From the NCBI GenBank assembly GCA_014896535.1, contig JADBKE010000015.1, positions 62,001 through 126,000 on the forward strand: DNA of 64,000 nucleotides. Direction: 5' to 3'. The translations under genes were made by a program, and so were the position numbers. The number at the start of each line of letters is the position of its first letter. The stretch's first letter is position 1. The notes below the pieces were generated by a model. It saw only the letters and a program-made list of their open reading frames with translations, did no database searches and was not told where the DNA came from. Positions 45,379-57,042 of this stretch are shown piece after piece. The DNA is from Candidatus Fermentithermobacillaceae bacterium (GTDB lineage: Bacteria > Bacillota > Sulfobacillia > Fermentithermobacillales > DUSS01).

Positions 45379-46211
45379 ATCCCGAACGGAGTGACAGGGT
45401 AACGAGCGTCGTGGCGCTGGTGGGTCCGGCCGGTACGGGGAAATCCCACAAAGCTCAGGCCATAGCTCAGGAGCTCGAAATCGACGCCGTGATCGACGAT
45501 GGGCTCCTGATATCCGGGTCGAGGATCGTGGCTGGGCACTCCGCGAAAAGGGAGGAGAACAGACCCGCGGCAGTAAGGAGGGCGATTTTCTCCGACCCCG
45601 TGCACGCGCTCGAGGTTAAGCAAGCCCTTTCCGAGCTCGAGCCCAAGCGCATCCTGGTGCTGGGGACGTCCAAAGCTATGGTTGAACGGATCTGCAGTCG
45701 GCTCGGCCTTCCCATGCCTTCGAGGTACCTGGACATCACCGAACTTTCCACTCCCGAAGAGATCACCAGAGCCCTTCTGACCAGAAAGACCGAAGGAAAA
45801 CACGTAATCCCGGCGCCAACCTTTGAGGTCAAGAAGACGTTTTCGGGATACCTTGTGGATCCCGTGGAAATGTTCATTCTTTCTCGCGGGAGGAAGCCGG
45901 TTTACGTGGAAAAGTCGGTGGTGAGGCCCACCTGGAGCTCGTATGGCAAGTTCTTCATTTCCGATTCGGTTTTGATGGCGATAGCGGCACGGCTCTGCCG
46001 GGAAGTGGAAGGCGTGGTGAAGCAGCCGAGGGTACTGGTTCTCCCCACTTCGGAGGGTGCCATAGTCGACGTGGAAATAGTGGTTGCCTATCCTTACCGG
46101 CCTTTTGAAGTCATGGCCGCCGCGCAAAAGCGGATAAAGGAAGGGCTGGAGTATCTGACAGGAATATTCGTTCACAGGGTAGATATTACCACCAGAAAAA
46201 TGAGCTTGTGA
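45354..46211 (+). CDS. P-loop ATP-binding protein with Asp23/Gls24-like C-terminus
   Basis: About 285 aa from TTG 45354 (GAGGAGAAAAGGGGG lies upstream); the frame is open further 5' inside the TPR gene. The Walker A is ALVGPAGTGKSHKAQAIAQEL, followed by ILVLGTSKAMVERIC. The last 90 residues (ISDSVLMAIAARLCREVEGV ... VDVEIVVAYPYRPFEVMAAAQKRIKEGLEYLTG) match the pattern of Asp23/Gls24 alkaline-shock proteins. I do not know a named protein with this combination; function is unknown. It is coupled to the TPR gene. Confidence 0.7.
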   Translation: MVEAQERLDPERSDRVTSVVALVGPAGTGKSHKAQAIAQELEIDAVIDDGLLISGSRIVAGHSAKREENRPAAVRRAIFSDPVHALEVKQALSELEPKRILVLGTSKAMVERICSRLGLPMPSRYLDITELSTPEEITRALLTRKTEGKHVIPAPTFEVKKTFSGYLVDPVEMFILSRGRKPVYVEKSVVRPTWSSYGKFFISDSVLMAIAARLCREVEGVVKQPRVLVLPTSEGAIVDVEIVVAYPYRPFEVMAAAQKRIKEGLEYLTGIFVHRVDITTRKMSL

Positions 46212-46272
46212 CGCTTTGCCCGATAGGAAAACGGTCCATGCCTCTCTAAATACTATCTACGGGGAGAGGAGT

Positions 46273-47631
46273 ATGAAGGCCGGATATAGTCTGGAGCTCG
46301 CTCAAACTCAGAAACTGGTTCTAACGCCGGAGCTAAGGCAAGCTATAGCCATTCTCCAGATGAACACTCAGGAGCTGGCGACCCTCATACGGCAGCAAGT
46401 CGAAGAGAACCCGTTGCTGGAGATCCTCGAGGAGCCCCCCGAGGAGCTGCCAGGTGAGCGGGAGAAAGACGAGCTGGAGGAATGGGCCGAGTACCTCGGT
46501 TTCAACGAGCCGGTGTTTGAGGCCCGGGAGGAACGAACGTTCCCGTCGTACGAGACTTATACTCCAAGCGAGATCACCCTCAGAGACCACCTTGCCGTTC
46601 AGTTGGGTCTTTCGGATTTGTCCCCCCAGGAAAGGGTTGTGGGCGAATACATCATAGGCAACATCGACCACAACGGCTATCTCCGGGCCGGTCTCGAGGA
46701 ACTTGCCTTGGCCACCGGTGTCGGGATCGAAATGGTAGAAAAGGTCCTTCGGGTGGTGCAGACGTTCGACCCTCCCGGGGTGGGTGCCAGGGACCTGAGG
46801 GAGTGTCTCGAGCTCCAGCTGGATGCCATGGGCATACACGACGAAGTGGTCCGGGCCATCGTCCGGTATCATCTCGAGGACCTGGCCGCCGGCAGGCGTC
46901 AAAAGATCGCAAGACAACTCAAGGTTCCCCTGGAAGAGGTTGACCGGGCAAAAGAAATCATATCCGGCCTCGACCCGAAGCCCGGCGCAAGGATTTCCGG
47001 TGGACAGATCACTTACATCCGTCCGGACATTACCGTAAGAAAAGTCGGTTCGGACTTCGTGGTCATCCTGAACGATCAGGACTTGCCTAGGGTCTTCTGG
47101 AACCCGGTGTACAGGAGGCTACTTAACTACCGCAATTGTCCCGAAACCCATGCTTTCCTCAAGCGTAAGTTCAAAGAAGCTCTCAATCTCTTACGTAGCA
47201 TCGAGCAGCGCAGGAGAACGGTGATCAGGGTGATGGAGACTATCGTCAGGCACCAGCGGGAATTTTTCGAGCGAGGTTTCGGACAGATGAAGCCGATGAC
47301 TCTCAAGGATGTAGCGGACGAACTCGGAATTCACCAGTCCACCGTGAGCCGGGCGGTGTCGGGAAAATACGTGGACACGCCGTTCGGGGTAGTTCCCGTC
47401 AAGGTGTTTTTCGCAAACAAGGTTAATTCCGACGCACCGGTGTCGTCCGATTCGGTCAAGCGTATGATTCAGGCGTTGGTGAAAGAAGAAGACCCGAGGA
47501 AGCCCCTCTCGGACATGGAGATCGCCGAGAAACTCAAAACGAAGGGCATCAAGGTTTCCAGGAGAACCGTGGCGAAATACCGCGAGATGCTGGGAATCCC
47601 GTCATCCGCCAGGAGGCGAAAGCACGAGTAG
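46273..47631 (+). CDS. rpoN: RNA polymerase sigma-54 factor
   Basis: Sigma factor for -24/-12 promoters activated by enhancer-binding ATPases. From the ATG at 46273 (GGGGAGAGGAG upstream) it is 452 aa. Region I is GYSLELAQTQKLVLTPELRQAIAILQMNTQEL. The core-binding domain is at about 90-270, and the HTH near 340-360 reads TLKDVADELGIHQSTVSRAVSGKYVDTPFG. The RpoN box reads VSRRTVAKYRE near residue 435. It sits directly before gap, where many Bacillota have cggR. Confidence 0.95.
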   Translation: MKAGYSLELAQTQKLVLTPELRQAIAILQMNTQELATLIRQQVEENPLLEILEEPPEELPGEREKDELEEWAEYLGFNEPVFEAREERTFPSYETYTPSEITLRDHLAVQLGLSDLSPQERVVGEYIIGNIDHNGYLRAGLEELALATGVGIEMVEKVLRVVQTFDPPGVGARDLRECLELQLDAMGIHDEVVRAIVRYHLEDLAAGRRQKIARQLKVPLEEVDRAKEIISGLDPKPGARISGGQITYIRPDITVRKVGSDFVVILNDQDLPRVFWNPVYRRLLNYRNCPETHAFLKRKFKEALNLLRSIEQRRRTVIRVMETIVRHQREFFERGFGQMKPMTLKDVADELGIHQSTVSRAVSGKYVDTPFGVVPVKVFFANKVNSDAPVSSDSVKRMIQALVKEEDPRKPLSDMEIAEKLKTKGIKVSRRTVAKYREMLGIPSSARRRKHE

Positions 47632-47655
47632 GAACCGGGAACGTGCAGACGGTGA

Positions 47656-48813
<1,158 letters not shown>

Positions 48814-48846
48814 CAGGTTTCAATCCCACGAAAGAGAGGAGCCGCT

Positions 48847-50025
48847 ATGCTGCGAACTATTGAGGGTCTGGACGTACAAGGAAAGCGCGTGTTCGTAAGG
48901 GTGGACTACAACGTTCCTCTGGATGACGATGGAAAGATCCGGGACGACACCCGCATCCGAGCTTCTCTCCCCACCCTTAAGTACCTCTTGGACCGGGGTG
49001 CCGCGTTGATCCTCGCGTCTCATCTGGGACGCCCTAAGGGCAAGGTGGTTCCGGAAATGAGCTTGAGGCCGGTAGCTCGAGCCCTTGAGGAGCTCCTGGG
49101 CCGGCCAGTGAAAGTGGCCCCCGACTGCATCGGCGACGAAGTCAAGAGAATGGCGGAGGAACTTCGCCCGGGGGATGTGCTCCTCCTTGAGAACCTGCGC
49201 TTTCATCCCGAGGAGGAGGAAAATGACCCCGGATTTGCGAAGAAACTGGCCGATCTCGCCGACGTTTACGTAAACGACGCGTTCGGTACAGCTCACAGGG
49301 CTCATGCTTCCACCGAAGGGATAGCTCGCTACATTCCCGCGTACGCCGGCTTTCTCATGAAAAAGGAAATCGAGTCTTTGCGAAAGCTTCTGGAGAACCC
49401 GGAGAGGCCTTTCGTGGCGGTGATCGGAGGCGCCAAGGTCTCAGATAAGATCGGAGTGCTGAGAAATCTCCTCGACAGGGTGGATGCCCTCCTCATCGGC
49501 GGAGGCATGGCCAACACCTTCCTCCTGGCCCAGAAATTTGAGGTGGGGAAATCCCTGAGCGAACCGGATTTCGTGCCGGTTGCTACGGAGATAATGGCCG
49601 AAGCTGCGAAAAAAGGGAAGGACCTCCTGCTGCCGGAAGACCTTGTAATTGCAACTGCGCCCAAAGTGGGTGAACCTCCCCGTGTGGTCGCTCGAGACCG
49701 TATTCCCGCCGATATGATGGCTCTGGACATCGGACCCAAGACGCGCAAACTCTTCTCGACCAAAATCGGCCAGGCTAGAACCGTTTTCTGGAACGGACCG
49801 ATGGGGGTGTTTGAAGTAGAGCCGTTCCGCGGTGGGACACTGGAGATCGCCGCAGCGGTGGCGGCCGTGAACGGTTTCACCGTAGTGGGAGGTGGAGATT
49901 CGGTAGTTGCGCTTGAGATGGCGGGTCTCTCTTCAAAAATCGGCCATGTCTCGACCGGAGGCGGAGCATCTCTCGAATTCCTGGAAGGTAAAGAGCTTCC
50001 CGGTGTAAAGATTCTCGAAAGGTAG
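48847..50025 (+). CDS. pgk: Phosphoglycerate kinase
   Basis: Makes ATP and 3-phosphoglycerate from 1,3-bisphosphoglycerate. It is 392 aa with KRVFVRVDYNVPLDDDGKIRDDTRIRASLPT, HLGRPKG, the hinge region, and the nucleotide-site GGGDSVVALE and STGGGASLEFLEG near the C-terminus. The ATG follows AAAGAGAGGAG, 33 bases after gap. Confidence 0.97.
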   Translation: MLRTIEGLDVQGKRVFVRVDYNVPLDDDGKIRDDTRIRASLPTLKYLLDRGAALILASHLGRPKGKVVPEMSLRPVARALEELLGRPVKVAPDCIGDEVKRMAEELRPGDVLLLENLRFHPEEEENDPGFAKKLADLADVYVNDAFGTAHRAHASTEGIARYIPAYAGFLMKKEIESLRKLLENPERPFVAVIGGAKVSDKIGVLRNLLDRVDALLIGGGMANTFLLAQKFEVGKSLSEPDFVPVATEIMAEAAKKGKDLLLPEDLVIATAPKVGEPPRVVARDRIPADMMALDIGPKTRKLFSTKIGQARTVFWNGPMGVFEVEPFRGGTLEIAAAVAAVNGFTVVGGGDSVVALEMAGLSSKIGHVSTGGGASLEFLEGKELPGVKILER

Positions 50026-50035
50026 CATGGGGTCC

Positions 50036-50057
50036 GGGGGCACCGAAGGGTGCCCCC
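50036..50057 (+). other. Intercistronic hairpin between pgk and tpiA
   Basis: GGGGGCACC (50036-50044) pairs perfectly with GGTGCCCCC (50049-50057) over a GAAG loop, 10 bases after the pgk stop. No T tract follows, so it is more likely an mRNA stabiliser or processing element than a terminator. Confidence 0.7.
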
Positions 50058-50079
50058 GACTCGAAGGGGAAGGGTGAGA

Positions 50080-50895
50080 ATGCGAAGACCTCTTATCGTG
50101 GCTAACTGGAAAATGAACAAGACCATCGATGAAGCGCTGCTTTACATCGGGGCATTCACGGCCGAAATTCTGGAGGAAATAACCGTGAAGGGGTCGGTGC
50201 CGCCGCGGACATGGCCCGAAGTGGTGATAGCCCCTCCGGCTCCGGCTCTTGCCGCGGTGTCAGCTGCCCTGACCGGAACCGGCATACTCTCGGGGGCGCA
50301 GAACATCCACTGGGAAAGAAGAGGCGCTTTTACCGGCGAGATCTCCGGCGAGATGGTAAAAGCCGCCGGAGGTACGTACGTGATACTTGGCCACTCCGAG
50401 CGGAGGACCGGCTGGGGTGAGACCGACGAAATCGTTGCGAAGAAAACCAGGGCCGCCCTGGATCAGGGACTTTTGCCTATAGTGTGCGTGGGAGAAACTC
50501 TCGAAGAGCGGGAGGCCGGGACCACCCTGGAAAAGGTGGTGCAGCAGGTGAGAGGCAGTCTCGCTCTCGTTTCTCCTGAGGAGGCAGACCGGCTGGTCGT
50601 GGCTTACGAACCGGTATGGGCCATCGGTACGGGCAGGGAGGCACAGCCCAAAGACGCCGATGAGGTTTCCCTGCTTATTCGAGCGGTCGTTGACGAAATC
50701 GCGGGGCCCGGTGCCGGTTCGAAGATTCGCGTGCTCTACGGGGGAAGCGTGACCCCGGAAAACGTCGGAGGGTTCATGGCCCGGGCATCCATCGACGGGA
50801 CGCTGGTGGGCGGGAAAAGCCTGGACCCTGTGGCGTTTTCCAGCATCATCCGGGAAACATTGAGGAAGAAGCCATTGCCGAAAACGGAGGACTAA
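50080..50895 (+). CDS. tpiA: Triosephosphate isomerase
   Basis: Interconverts dihydroxyacetone phosphate and glyceraldehyde 3-phosphate. From the ATG at 50080 it is 271 aa, about 20 residues longer than usual because of an insert near residues 30-45 (EEITVKGSVPPRTWPE). The active-site residues appear in ANWKMNK, the VILGHSERR histidine and the VAYEPVWAIGTGREA glutamate. The phosphate-binding YGGSVTPENVGGF and VGGKSLD are present. Confidence 0.96.
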   Translation: MRRPLIVANWKMNKTIDEALLYIGAFTAEILEEITVKGSVPPRTWPEVVIAPPAPALAAVSAALTGTGILSGAQNIHWERRGAFTGEISGEMVKAAGGTYVILGHSERRTGWGETDEIVAKKTRAALDQGLLPIVCVGETLEEREAGTTLEKVVQQVRGSLALVSPEEADRLVVAYEPVWAIGTGREAQPKDADEVSLLIRAVVDEIAGPGAGSKIRVLYGGSVTPENVGGFMARASIDGTLVGGKSLDPVAFSSIIRETLRKKPLPKTED

Positions 50896-50898
50896 ACG

Positions 50899-52422
50899 TT
50901 GTCTCGAAGACCAGTGGTTCTCATCGTTCTGGACGGTTGGGGCGTACCCCGGGACGAAACGGGGACCGCCGTAGCCAAGGCAAATCCCGAGAATTTCAAG
51001 GCGTTGAAGCGGACGTATCCTTACACCACGCTTCTGGCTTCCGGAGAAGCCGTAGGCCTCATGCCCGGGCAAATGGGCGATTCCAACGTCGGCCACCTGA
51101 ATATGGGTGCAGGGCACATAGTGTACCAGGACCTTGTTAGGATATTCCGGGCCATCAACGACGGGTCCTTTTTCTCCAATCCTGCCCTGGTCTCGGCCAT
51201 GGACGGCGGCCCGGACAGACCTCTTCACCTCATGGGTCTCGTATCGGACGGTGGGGTTCACAGCCACGAGGAGCACCTGTACGCGCTCCTGAAGATGGCC
51301 AGGGACCGGGGCAAGAAAAACGTCTTCATCCACGCTTTTCTGGACGGCAGAGACGTTCCCCCAAAGAGCGCCGGCCTTTATCTGGAAAGACTTGAACGCA
51401 AAATCAAGGAAACCGGTACGGGCAGGATAGCTTCGATAATGGGCCGGTACTGGGCTATGGACAGGGACAAAAGGTGGGACAGGACGGAAAAGGCGTACCG
51501 CGCGCTCACCCGGGGGGAAGGTCGGACGGCGAGAAGCGCCAGAGAAGCTCTGGAGATGGCGTACAACCGGAACGAGACGGACGAATTCGTCGCTCCCACC
51601 GTCATCGTGGACGAAAAGGGCGACCCCGTAGCCAGGGTCGAAGAGGGCCATTCCCTGATATTTTTCAACTTCAGGGCGGACAGGGCTCGGCAGATATCTC
51701 ACGCCTTCTGCGACGAGTCCTTCGACGGTTTTCCCCGAGGAAAAAGGCCTGATGTCCAGTTCGTGGCGATGCTGCGCTACGAAGAAGACATCGACATGAA
51801 GTACGCCTTTCCACCTCTTATTCTGAAAAATACCTGCGGTGAAGTGGTGTCCAAAGCAGGGAAAAGGCAGCTTAGGATAGCGGAAACGGAGAAGTACGCC
51901 CACGTCACCTTCTTCTTCAGCGGCAAGAAAGAGGAAGCTTTCTCAGGCGAGGACAGGTGCCTCATCCCCTCGCCTAAGGTGCCCACGTACGACTTGAAAC
52001 CGGAGATGAGCGCATACGAGGTCACCGACGAAGCGATCAAAAGGCTGGACCAAGGGATTTACGATTTCATTCTCCTCAACTACGCTAATCCCGACATGGT
52101 AGGCCATACGGGGGTTTTTGATGCGGCCGTCCAAGCAATCCGTGCGGTGGACGACTGCCTTGGCCGGCTCGTCGCCAAGGTGAGAGAAGTAGGCGGAATA
52201 TCCCTGGTCGTCGCGGATCACGGAAACATCGAAGAACTGCGGGAAAGCGGAGCGCACACCTACCATACGGATAACCCTGTGCCGTGTATCCTGGTGGCGG
52301 ACGAATACAAGGGCCGCAAGTTGCGGGAGGGGATACTTTCGGATGTGGCACCTACCGTGCTCGAGCTCATGGGACTTCCGCTGCCGCCGGAGATGGACCG
52401 GCGTTCTTTGCTTGAGGTTTAG
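50899..52422 (+). CDS. gpmI: Phosphoglycerate mutase, cofactor-independent
   Basis: Manganese-dependent 3-phosphoglycerate to 2-phosphoglycerate mutase of the alkaline-phosphatase superfamily. It is 507 aa with VLIVLDGWGVPR, the phosphoryl-acceptor S62 in MGDSNVGHLNMGAG and SDGGVHSHEEH. The metal ligands are in NYANPDMVGHTG and VADHGNIEELRE. The TTG start is 3 bases after tpiA with ACGGAGG overlapping its end. Confidence 0.97.
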   Translation: MSRRPVVLIVLDGWGVPRDETGTAVAKANPENFKALKRTYPYTTLLASGEAVGLMPGQMGDSNVGHLNMGAGHIVYQDLVRIFRAINDGSFFSNPALVSAMDGGPDRPLHLMGLVSDGGVHSHEEHLYALLKMARDRGKKNVFIHAFLDGRDVPPKSAGLYLERLERKIKETGTGRIASIMGRYWAMDRDKRWDRTEKAYRALTRGEGRTARSAREALEMAYNRNETDEFVAPTVIVDEKGDPVARVEEGHSLIFFNFRADRARQISHAFCDESFDGFPRGKRPDVQFVAMLRYEEDIDMKYAFPPLILKNTCGEVVSKAGKRQLRIAETEKYAHVTFFFSGKKEEAFSGEDRCLIPSPKVPTYDLKPEMSAYEVTDEAIKRLDQGIYDFILLNYANPDMVGHTGVFDAAVQAIRAVDDCLGRLVAKVREVGGISLVVADHGNIEELRESGAHTYHTDNPVPCILVADEYKGRKLREGILSDVAPTVLELMGLPLPPEMDRRSLLEV

Positions 52423-52448
52423 ATGGTATGGGACGAGAAGTATGCTAA

Positions 52449-53759
<1,311 letters not shown>

Positions 53760-53774
53760 CCAGGTCACCTTGGG

Positions 53775-53803
53775 TGGAACAGGCTCTTTTTCGATGCTAA
53801 AAT
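53775..53803 (+). promoter_or_regulatory. Promoter candidate for secG-hppA
   Basis: TGGAAC (53775-53780), 17 bases, then TAAAAT (53798-53803) with a TGC extension, in the 120-base gap after eno. It lies about 77 bases before the secG start. Confidence 0.45.
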
Positions 53804-53879
53804 GGAGAACGGTGTTTACTACTTGCCGTTTATGTAGCTGTCGAGCGCAATCATGAGCGCAGCCGACGGAGGTGATGAT

Positions 53880-54104
53880 ATGCACCAGGTGCTGGCGGTC
53901 GTTCAGTTCATTCTGGCCCTCGGACTCATAGCTGTAATCATCTTGCAGCCTGGCAGGAGCGCTGGCCTCGGGGCAATTGGAGGCGGGACCGAGTTTCTCT
54001 TCGGAAGGAGAGGCAAGGGAGTCGGCGCGACTCTCGCCAAGATCACTCCTTACCTGGCAGGATTGTTCATGCTCGTGACCGTGCTTCTGGCGGTCGTTCG
54101 CTGA
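53880..54104 (+). CDS. secG: Protein translocase subunit SecG
   Basis: Auxiliary SecYEG subunit with two membrane helices. From the ATG at 53880 (ACGGAGGTGAT upstream) it is 74 aa: helix 1 VLAVVQFILALGLIAVIILQP, the conserved GRSAGLGAIGGGTEFLFGRRGKG loop, and helix 2. The in-frame ATG at 53853 precedes the SD and is discarded. Location after eno is common in Bacillota. Confidence 0.94.
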   Translation: MHQVLAVVQFILALGLIAVIILQPGRSAGLGAIGGGTEFLFGRRGKGVGATLAKITPYLAGLFMLVTVLLAVVR

Positions 54105-54116
54105 GGAGGGATACAT

Positions 54117-56150
54117 GTGTCTCTTTCCACGTGGACTTTGGCAGCTCCCGTAGGGGGAGTGCTCGCGCTTTTGTTCGCGCTCTATCTTCGCAGCAGGGTT
54201 AAGGCGTCTCCGGACGGTACGGACCAGATGCGGGAAATCGCCCGTGCCATCCACGAGGGTGCTATGGCTTTCCTCGGTCGGGAATACCGTTCTCTGGTGT
54301 ACTTCGTAGTCGTGGTAGCTATCGTCCTATTTGCAGCGGGCTACTTCACGCCTCCTGAGGTCATGCGTCCTGAAACCGCCATTGCCTTTGTTTTAGGCGC
54401 GACGGCGTCGGCGCTGGCCGGGTACATAGGAATGAGCACGGCCACGATGGCGAACGTTCGCACGGCGGAAGCGGCCAGGAAAGGTCAGGGTCCTGCCCTC
54501 AGGATAGCTTTTTCCGGGGGCGCGGTCATGGGAATGACCGTCGCCGGGCTCGGGCTGCTGGGTCTCGGGATTACGTACCTCATTTTCGGCGATCCTTCGG
54601 ATCCGGTTTCCTTTGGGATCGTCAACGGCTTTGCCCTGGGTGCAAGCTCAATAGCGCTGTTCGCCAGAGTGGGCGGCGGTATTTACACGAAAGCCGCCGA
54701 CGTAGGAGCTGACCTCGTAGGGAAGATCGAGGCCGGCATTCCCGAAGACGATCCCAGAAATCCGGCGGTCATAGCGGACAACGTCGGGGACAACGTAGGC
54801 GACGTTGCCGGCATGGGTGCCGACCTGTTTGAATCGTATGTGGGCTCGATAGTGGCGGCGATGGCCATCGGCGTCATGATGAAAGATCGGTCCAGCGCAC
54901 TTACGGCGATAATTCTTCCGCTCGTTATAGCGGCGGCTGGCATCGTCGCGTGCATACTGGGAAGCTTCATGGTCCGCGGCGAGGGAAGTAATCCGGCTGC
55001 GAGTCTGAGAGCGGGTACCACTTCCGCGGCTGTGCTGGTGCTCGTCGGTTCGCTGTTCTTGATCCGCTATCTCACCGGGCAGTACGCGCTGTTCTGGTCG
55101 GTTTTCTCCGGTGTGTTTGCCGGTGTGCTCATCGGGCTTCTTTCGGAATTGTACACTTCCGCCGACTACAGTTCGGTCAAGGAGATAGCGAAGGCATCCC
55201 AGACCGGGCCGGCCACCAACGTCATAGCCGGGTTAGCCGTGGGAATGAAGTCTACGGCCATACCCCTCATCATCATAGCGCTGGCGAGCCTCATGGCTTA
55301 CAGATTCGGTGAAGCGTCGGGTTTCGGAGGGCTTTACGGCATCGCCCTTGCCGCTGTGGGGATGCTGTCCACCACGGGGATGACGGTCTCGGTGGACGCG
55401 TACGGACCGATAGCGGATAACGCCGGCGGTATCGCGGAAATGGCGCACCTTGGTGAGGATGTGAGGAACGTCACGAATACCCTTGACGCTCTGGGGAATA
55501 CCACGGCGGCATTGGGCAAGGGGTTTGCCATCGGTTCGGCGGCCCTCACGGCGCTGGCACTCTTTTCCGCATACTCACAGGCGGCAGGACTTGGCGGCAT
55601 CAATCTTCTGGAACCGCACGTCATCGCGGGTCTCTTCATCGGTGGTATGCTACCCTTCCTGTTTTCGTCTATGGCCATGGAAGCGGTGGGCAAGGCCGCA
55701 TCCAACATGGTAGAGGAGGTGCGCAGGCAGTTCCGGGAGATACCTGGCTTGATGGAGGGGAAAGCCCGGCCTGACTATGCCAGGTGCGTTGACATCTCCA
55801 CGAAAGGCGCTCTACGTCAGATGATGGTTCCCGGGCTGATGGCTCTGGTCGTCCCCGTGCTCGTCGGGTTCGTGCTCGGCAAAGAAGCTTTGGCGGGACT
55901 TCTCGCCGGAGCGCTCCTTTCCGGAGTTCTGCTTGCGATTATGCTGGCCAATGCAGGAGGCGCATGGGACAACGCTAAAAAATACATCGAGGCCGGCAAC
56001 CTTGGAGGCAAGGGAACTCCGGCACACCAAGCCGCGGTTGTGGGAGATACGGTTGGAGATCCCTGCAAAGATACCGCAGGTCCGTCCCTTAACATTCTCA
56101 TAAAGCTTATGAGCGTAGTTTCGCTGATATTTGCCCCGCTTTTCTTCTAA
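54117..56150 (+). CDS. hppA: Membrane-bound ion-pumping pyrophosphatase
   Basis: Couples pyrophosphate hydrolysis to H+ or Na+ export. It is 677 aa with about 16 helices. The substrate site is [47 protein letters not shown], with a second acidic cluster [17 protein letters not shown] near the C-terminus. [24 protein letters not shown] carries Ala where K+-independent enzymes have Lys, which predicts the K+-dependent subfamily. The transported ion cannot be told from what I see. The GTG start is 12 bases after secG. Confidence 0.95.
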   Translation: MSLSTWTLAAPVGGVLALLFALYLRSRVKASPDGTDQMREIARAIHEGAMAFLGREYRSLVYFVVVVAIVLFAAGYFTPPEVMRPETAIAFVLGATASALAGYIGMSTATMANVRTAEAARKGQGPALRIAFSGGAVMGMTVAGLGLLGLGITYLIFGDPSDPVSFGIVNGFALGASSIALFARVGGGIYTKAADVGADLVGKIEAGIPEDDPRNPAVIADNVGDNVGDVAGMGADLFESYVGSIVAAMAIGVMMKDRSSALTAIILPLVIAAAGIVACILGSFMVRGEGSNPAASLRAGTTSAAVLVLVGSLFLIRYLTGQYALFWSVFSGVFAGVLIGLLSELYTSADYSSVKEIAKASQTGPATNVIAGLAVGMKSTAIPLIIIALASLMAYRFGEASGFGGLYGIALAAVGMLSTTGMTVSVDAYGPIADNAGGIAEMAHLGEDVRNVTNTLDALGNTTAALGKGFAIGSAALTALALFSAYSQAAGLGGINLLEPHVIAGLFIGGMLPFLFSSMAMEAVGKAASNMVEEVRRQFREIPGLMEGKARPDYARCVDISTKGALRQMMVPGLMALVVPVLVGFVLGKEALAGLLAGALLSGVLLAIMLANAGGAWDNAKKYIEAGNLGGKGTPAHQAAVVGDTVGDPCKDTAGPSLNILIKLMSVVSLIFAPLFF

Positions 56151-56200
56151 AGCTCAGACGTTGGAGCTAGACCAGATTTTTTCGAGTTATATGAGTCAGA

Positions 56201-56234
56201 GCGGCGGTGGCCGAACGTTCGGTACCACCGCCGC
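56201..56234. other. Long nested hairpin after hppA
   Basis: GCGGCGGTGG (56201-56210) pairs perfectly with CCACCGCCGC (56225-56234), and inside it CCGAACGTTCGG (56211-56222) is a perfect palindrome. There is no T tract. It lies 50 bases after the hppA stop and may stop or stabilise transcripts. Confidence 0.7.
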
Positions 56235-56312
56235 CTGACGTCCTTACCGGTCCCGGTTTTGGGCGGGCACCAAGTTTGCGTCAAACGTTGTCTTAACTGG
56301 AGGTTTTGCCTG

Positions 56313-56864
56313 ATGACGCGGGACGAGATTCTGGCCGAGGTAAAGAGGATGGTAAAGACGCCGAACCTGTACAAACACATTTTGGCGGTTGAAGCGGTCA
56401 TGAGGGCCGTGGCGGCACGGTTAGGGCAGGACGAGGACAGGTGGGGTGCTGCGGGCCTGCTGCACGACATCGATTATGAAGAGACCAAGAATGATCCCCA
56501 GAAACACTCCCTGATATCCGGGCAGATTGCGAGGAAGATGGGGTTTGACGACGAGATCGTCCAGGCAGTGGAAGCTCATAACGAAGCTCACGGCCTGCCC
56601 AGGGAAACGCCTATGGCCAAGGCGCTTTACTCGGTCGATCCGCTGACCGGCTTGATAGTGGCTTCTGCCCTGGTATCTCCCGAAAAGAAGCTTGCTTCCA
56701 TAGACGCTGATTTCGTACTTCACAGAATGGGTGAAAAATCGTTCGCCCGAGGCGCGAACCGGGATGCGATCAAAGCCTGTTCCGAACTGGGACTGGACCT
56801 TCGGGAATTCATCGAAATCGCACTTTCTGCGATGCAGCGGCTCGCAGCGGAGCTGGGCCTATAG
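56313..56864 (+). CDS. HD domain phosphohydrolase
   Basis: A 183-aa HDIG-type hydrolase. Metal residues are visible in order: H22 (LYKHILAVEAVM), the HD pair in AAGLLHDIDYEE, H66 in DPQKHSLISG, a second His in VEAHNEAHG and the final Asp in YSVDPLTGLIVA. The substrate is unknown; close-size relatives act on nucleotides. I choose the ATG at 56313, 9 bases after CTGGAGG, over the longer frame. A 7-pair hairpin without T tract (56904-56926) follows. Confidence 0.85.
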   Translation: MTRDEILAEVKRMVKTPNLYKHILAVEAVMRAVAARLGQDEDRWGAAGLLHDIDYEETKNDPQKHSLISGQIARKMGFDDEIVQAVEAHNEAHGLPRETPMAKALYSVDPLTGLIVASALVSPEKKLASIDADFVLHRMGEKSFARGANRDAIKACSELGLDLREFIEIALSAMQRLAAELGL

Positions 56865-56903
56865 TCTCTGTAGCTTGCGAGGCGCACGCTACTGCACGGC
56901 TTC

Positions 56904-56926
56904 CGGGGCCAGACTGTCAGGCCCCG
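56904..56926 (+). other. Hairpin after the HD gene, possible weak terminator
   Basis: CGGGGCC (56904-56910) pairs with GGCCCCG (56920-56926) over a 9-base loop. The nearest T run (GGGTTTTA) starts about 10 bases later, too far for a classic terminator. Confidence 0.4.
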
Positions 56927-57042
56927 CGGGTATCTGGGTTTTATGGCATGCTGGCCATTCGTCCCTTGCCGCGTGGTTACAGGTGGTCTGACGCGCGGTG
57001 ATGGCAGAACCGGCGCATTTACAGAGGCGGGAGTGACGATCC

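Noticed and set aside
50260-51903. 547-codon minus-strand open frame across tpiA and gpmI
   Set aside because: Antisense shadow of two clear glycolytic genes; no start signals or domains.
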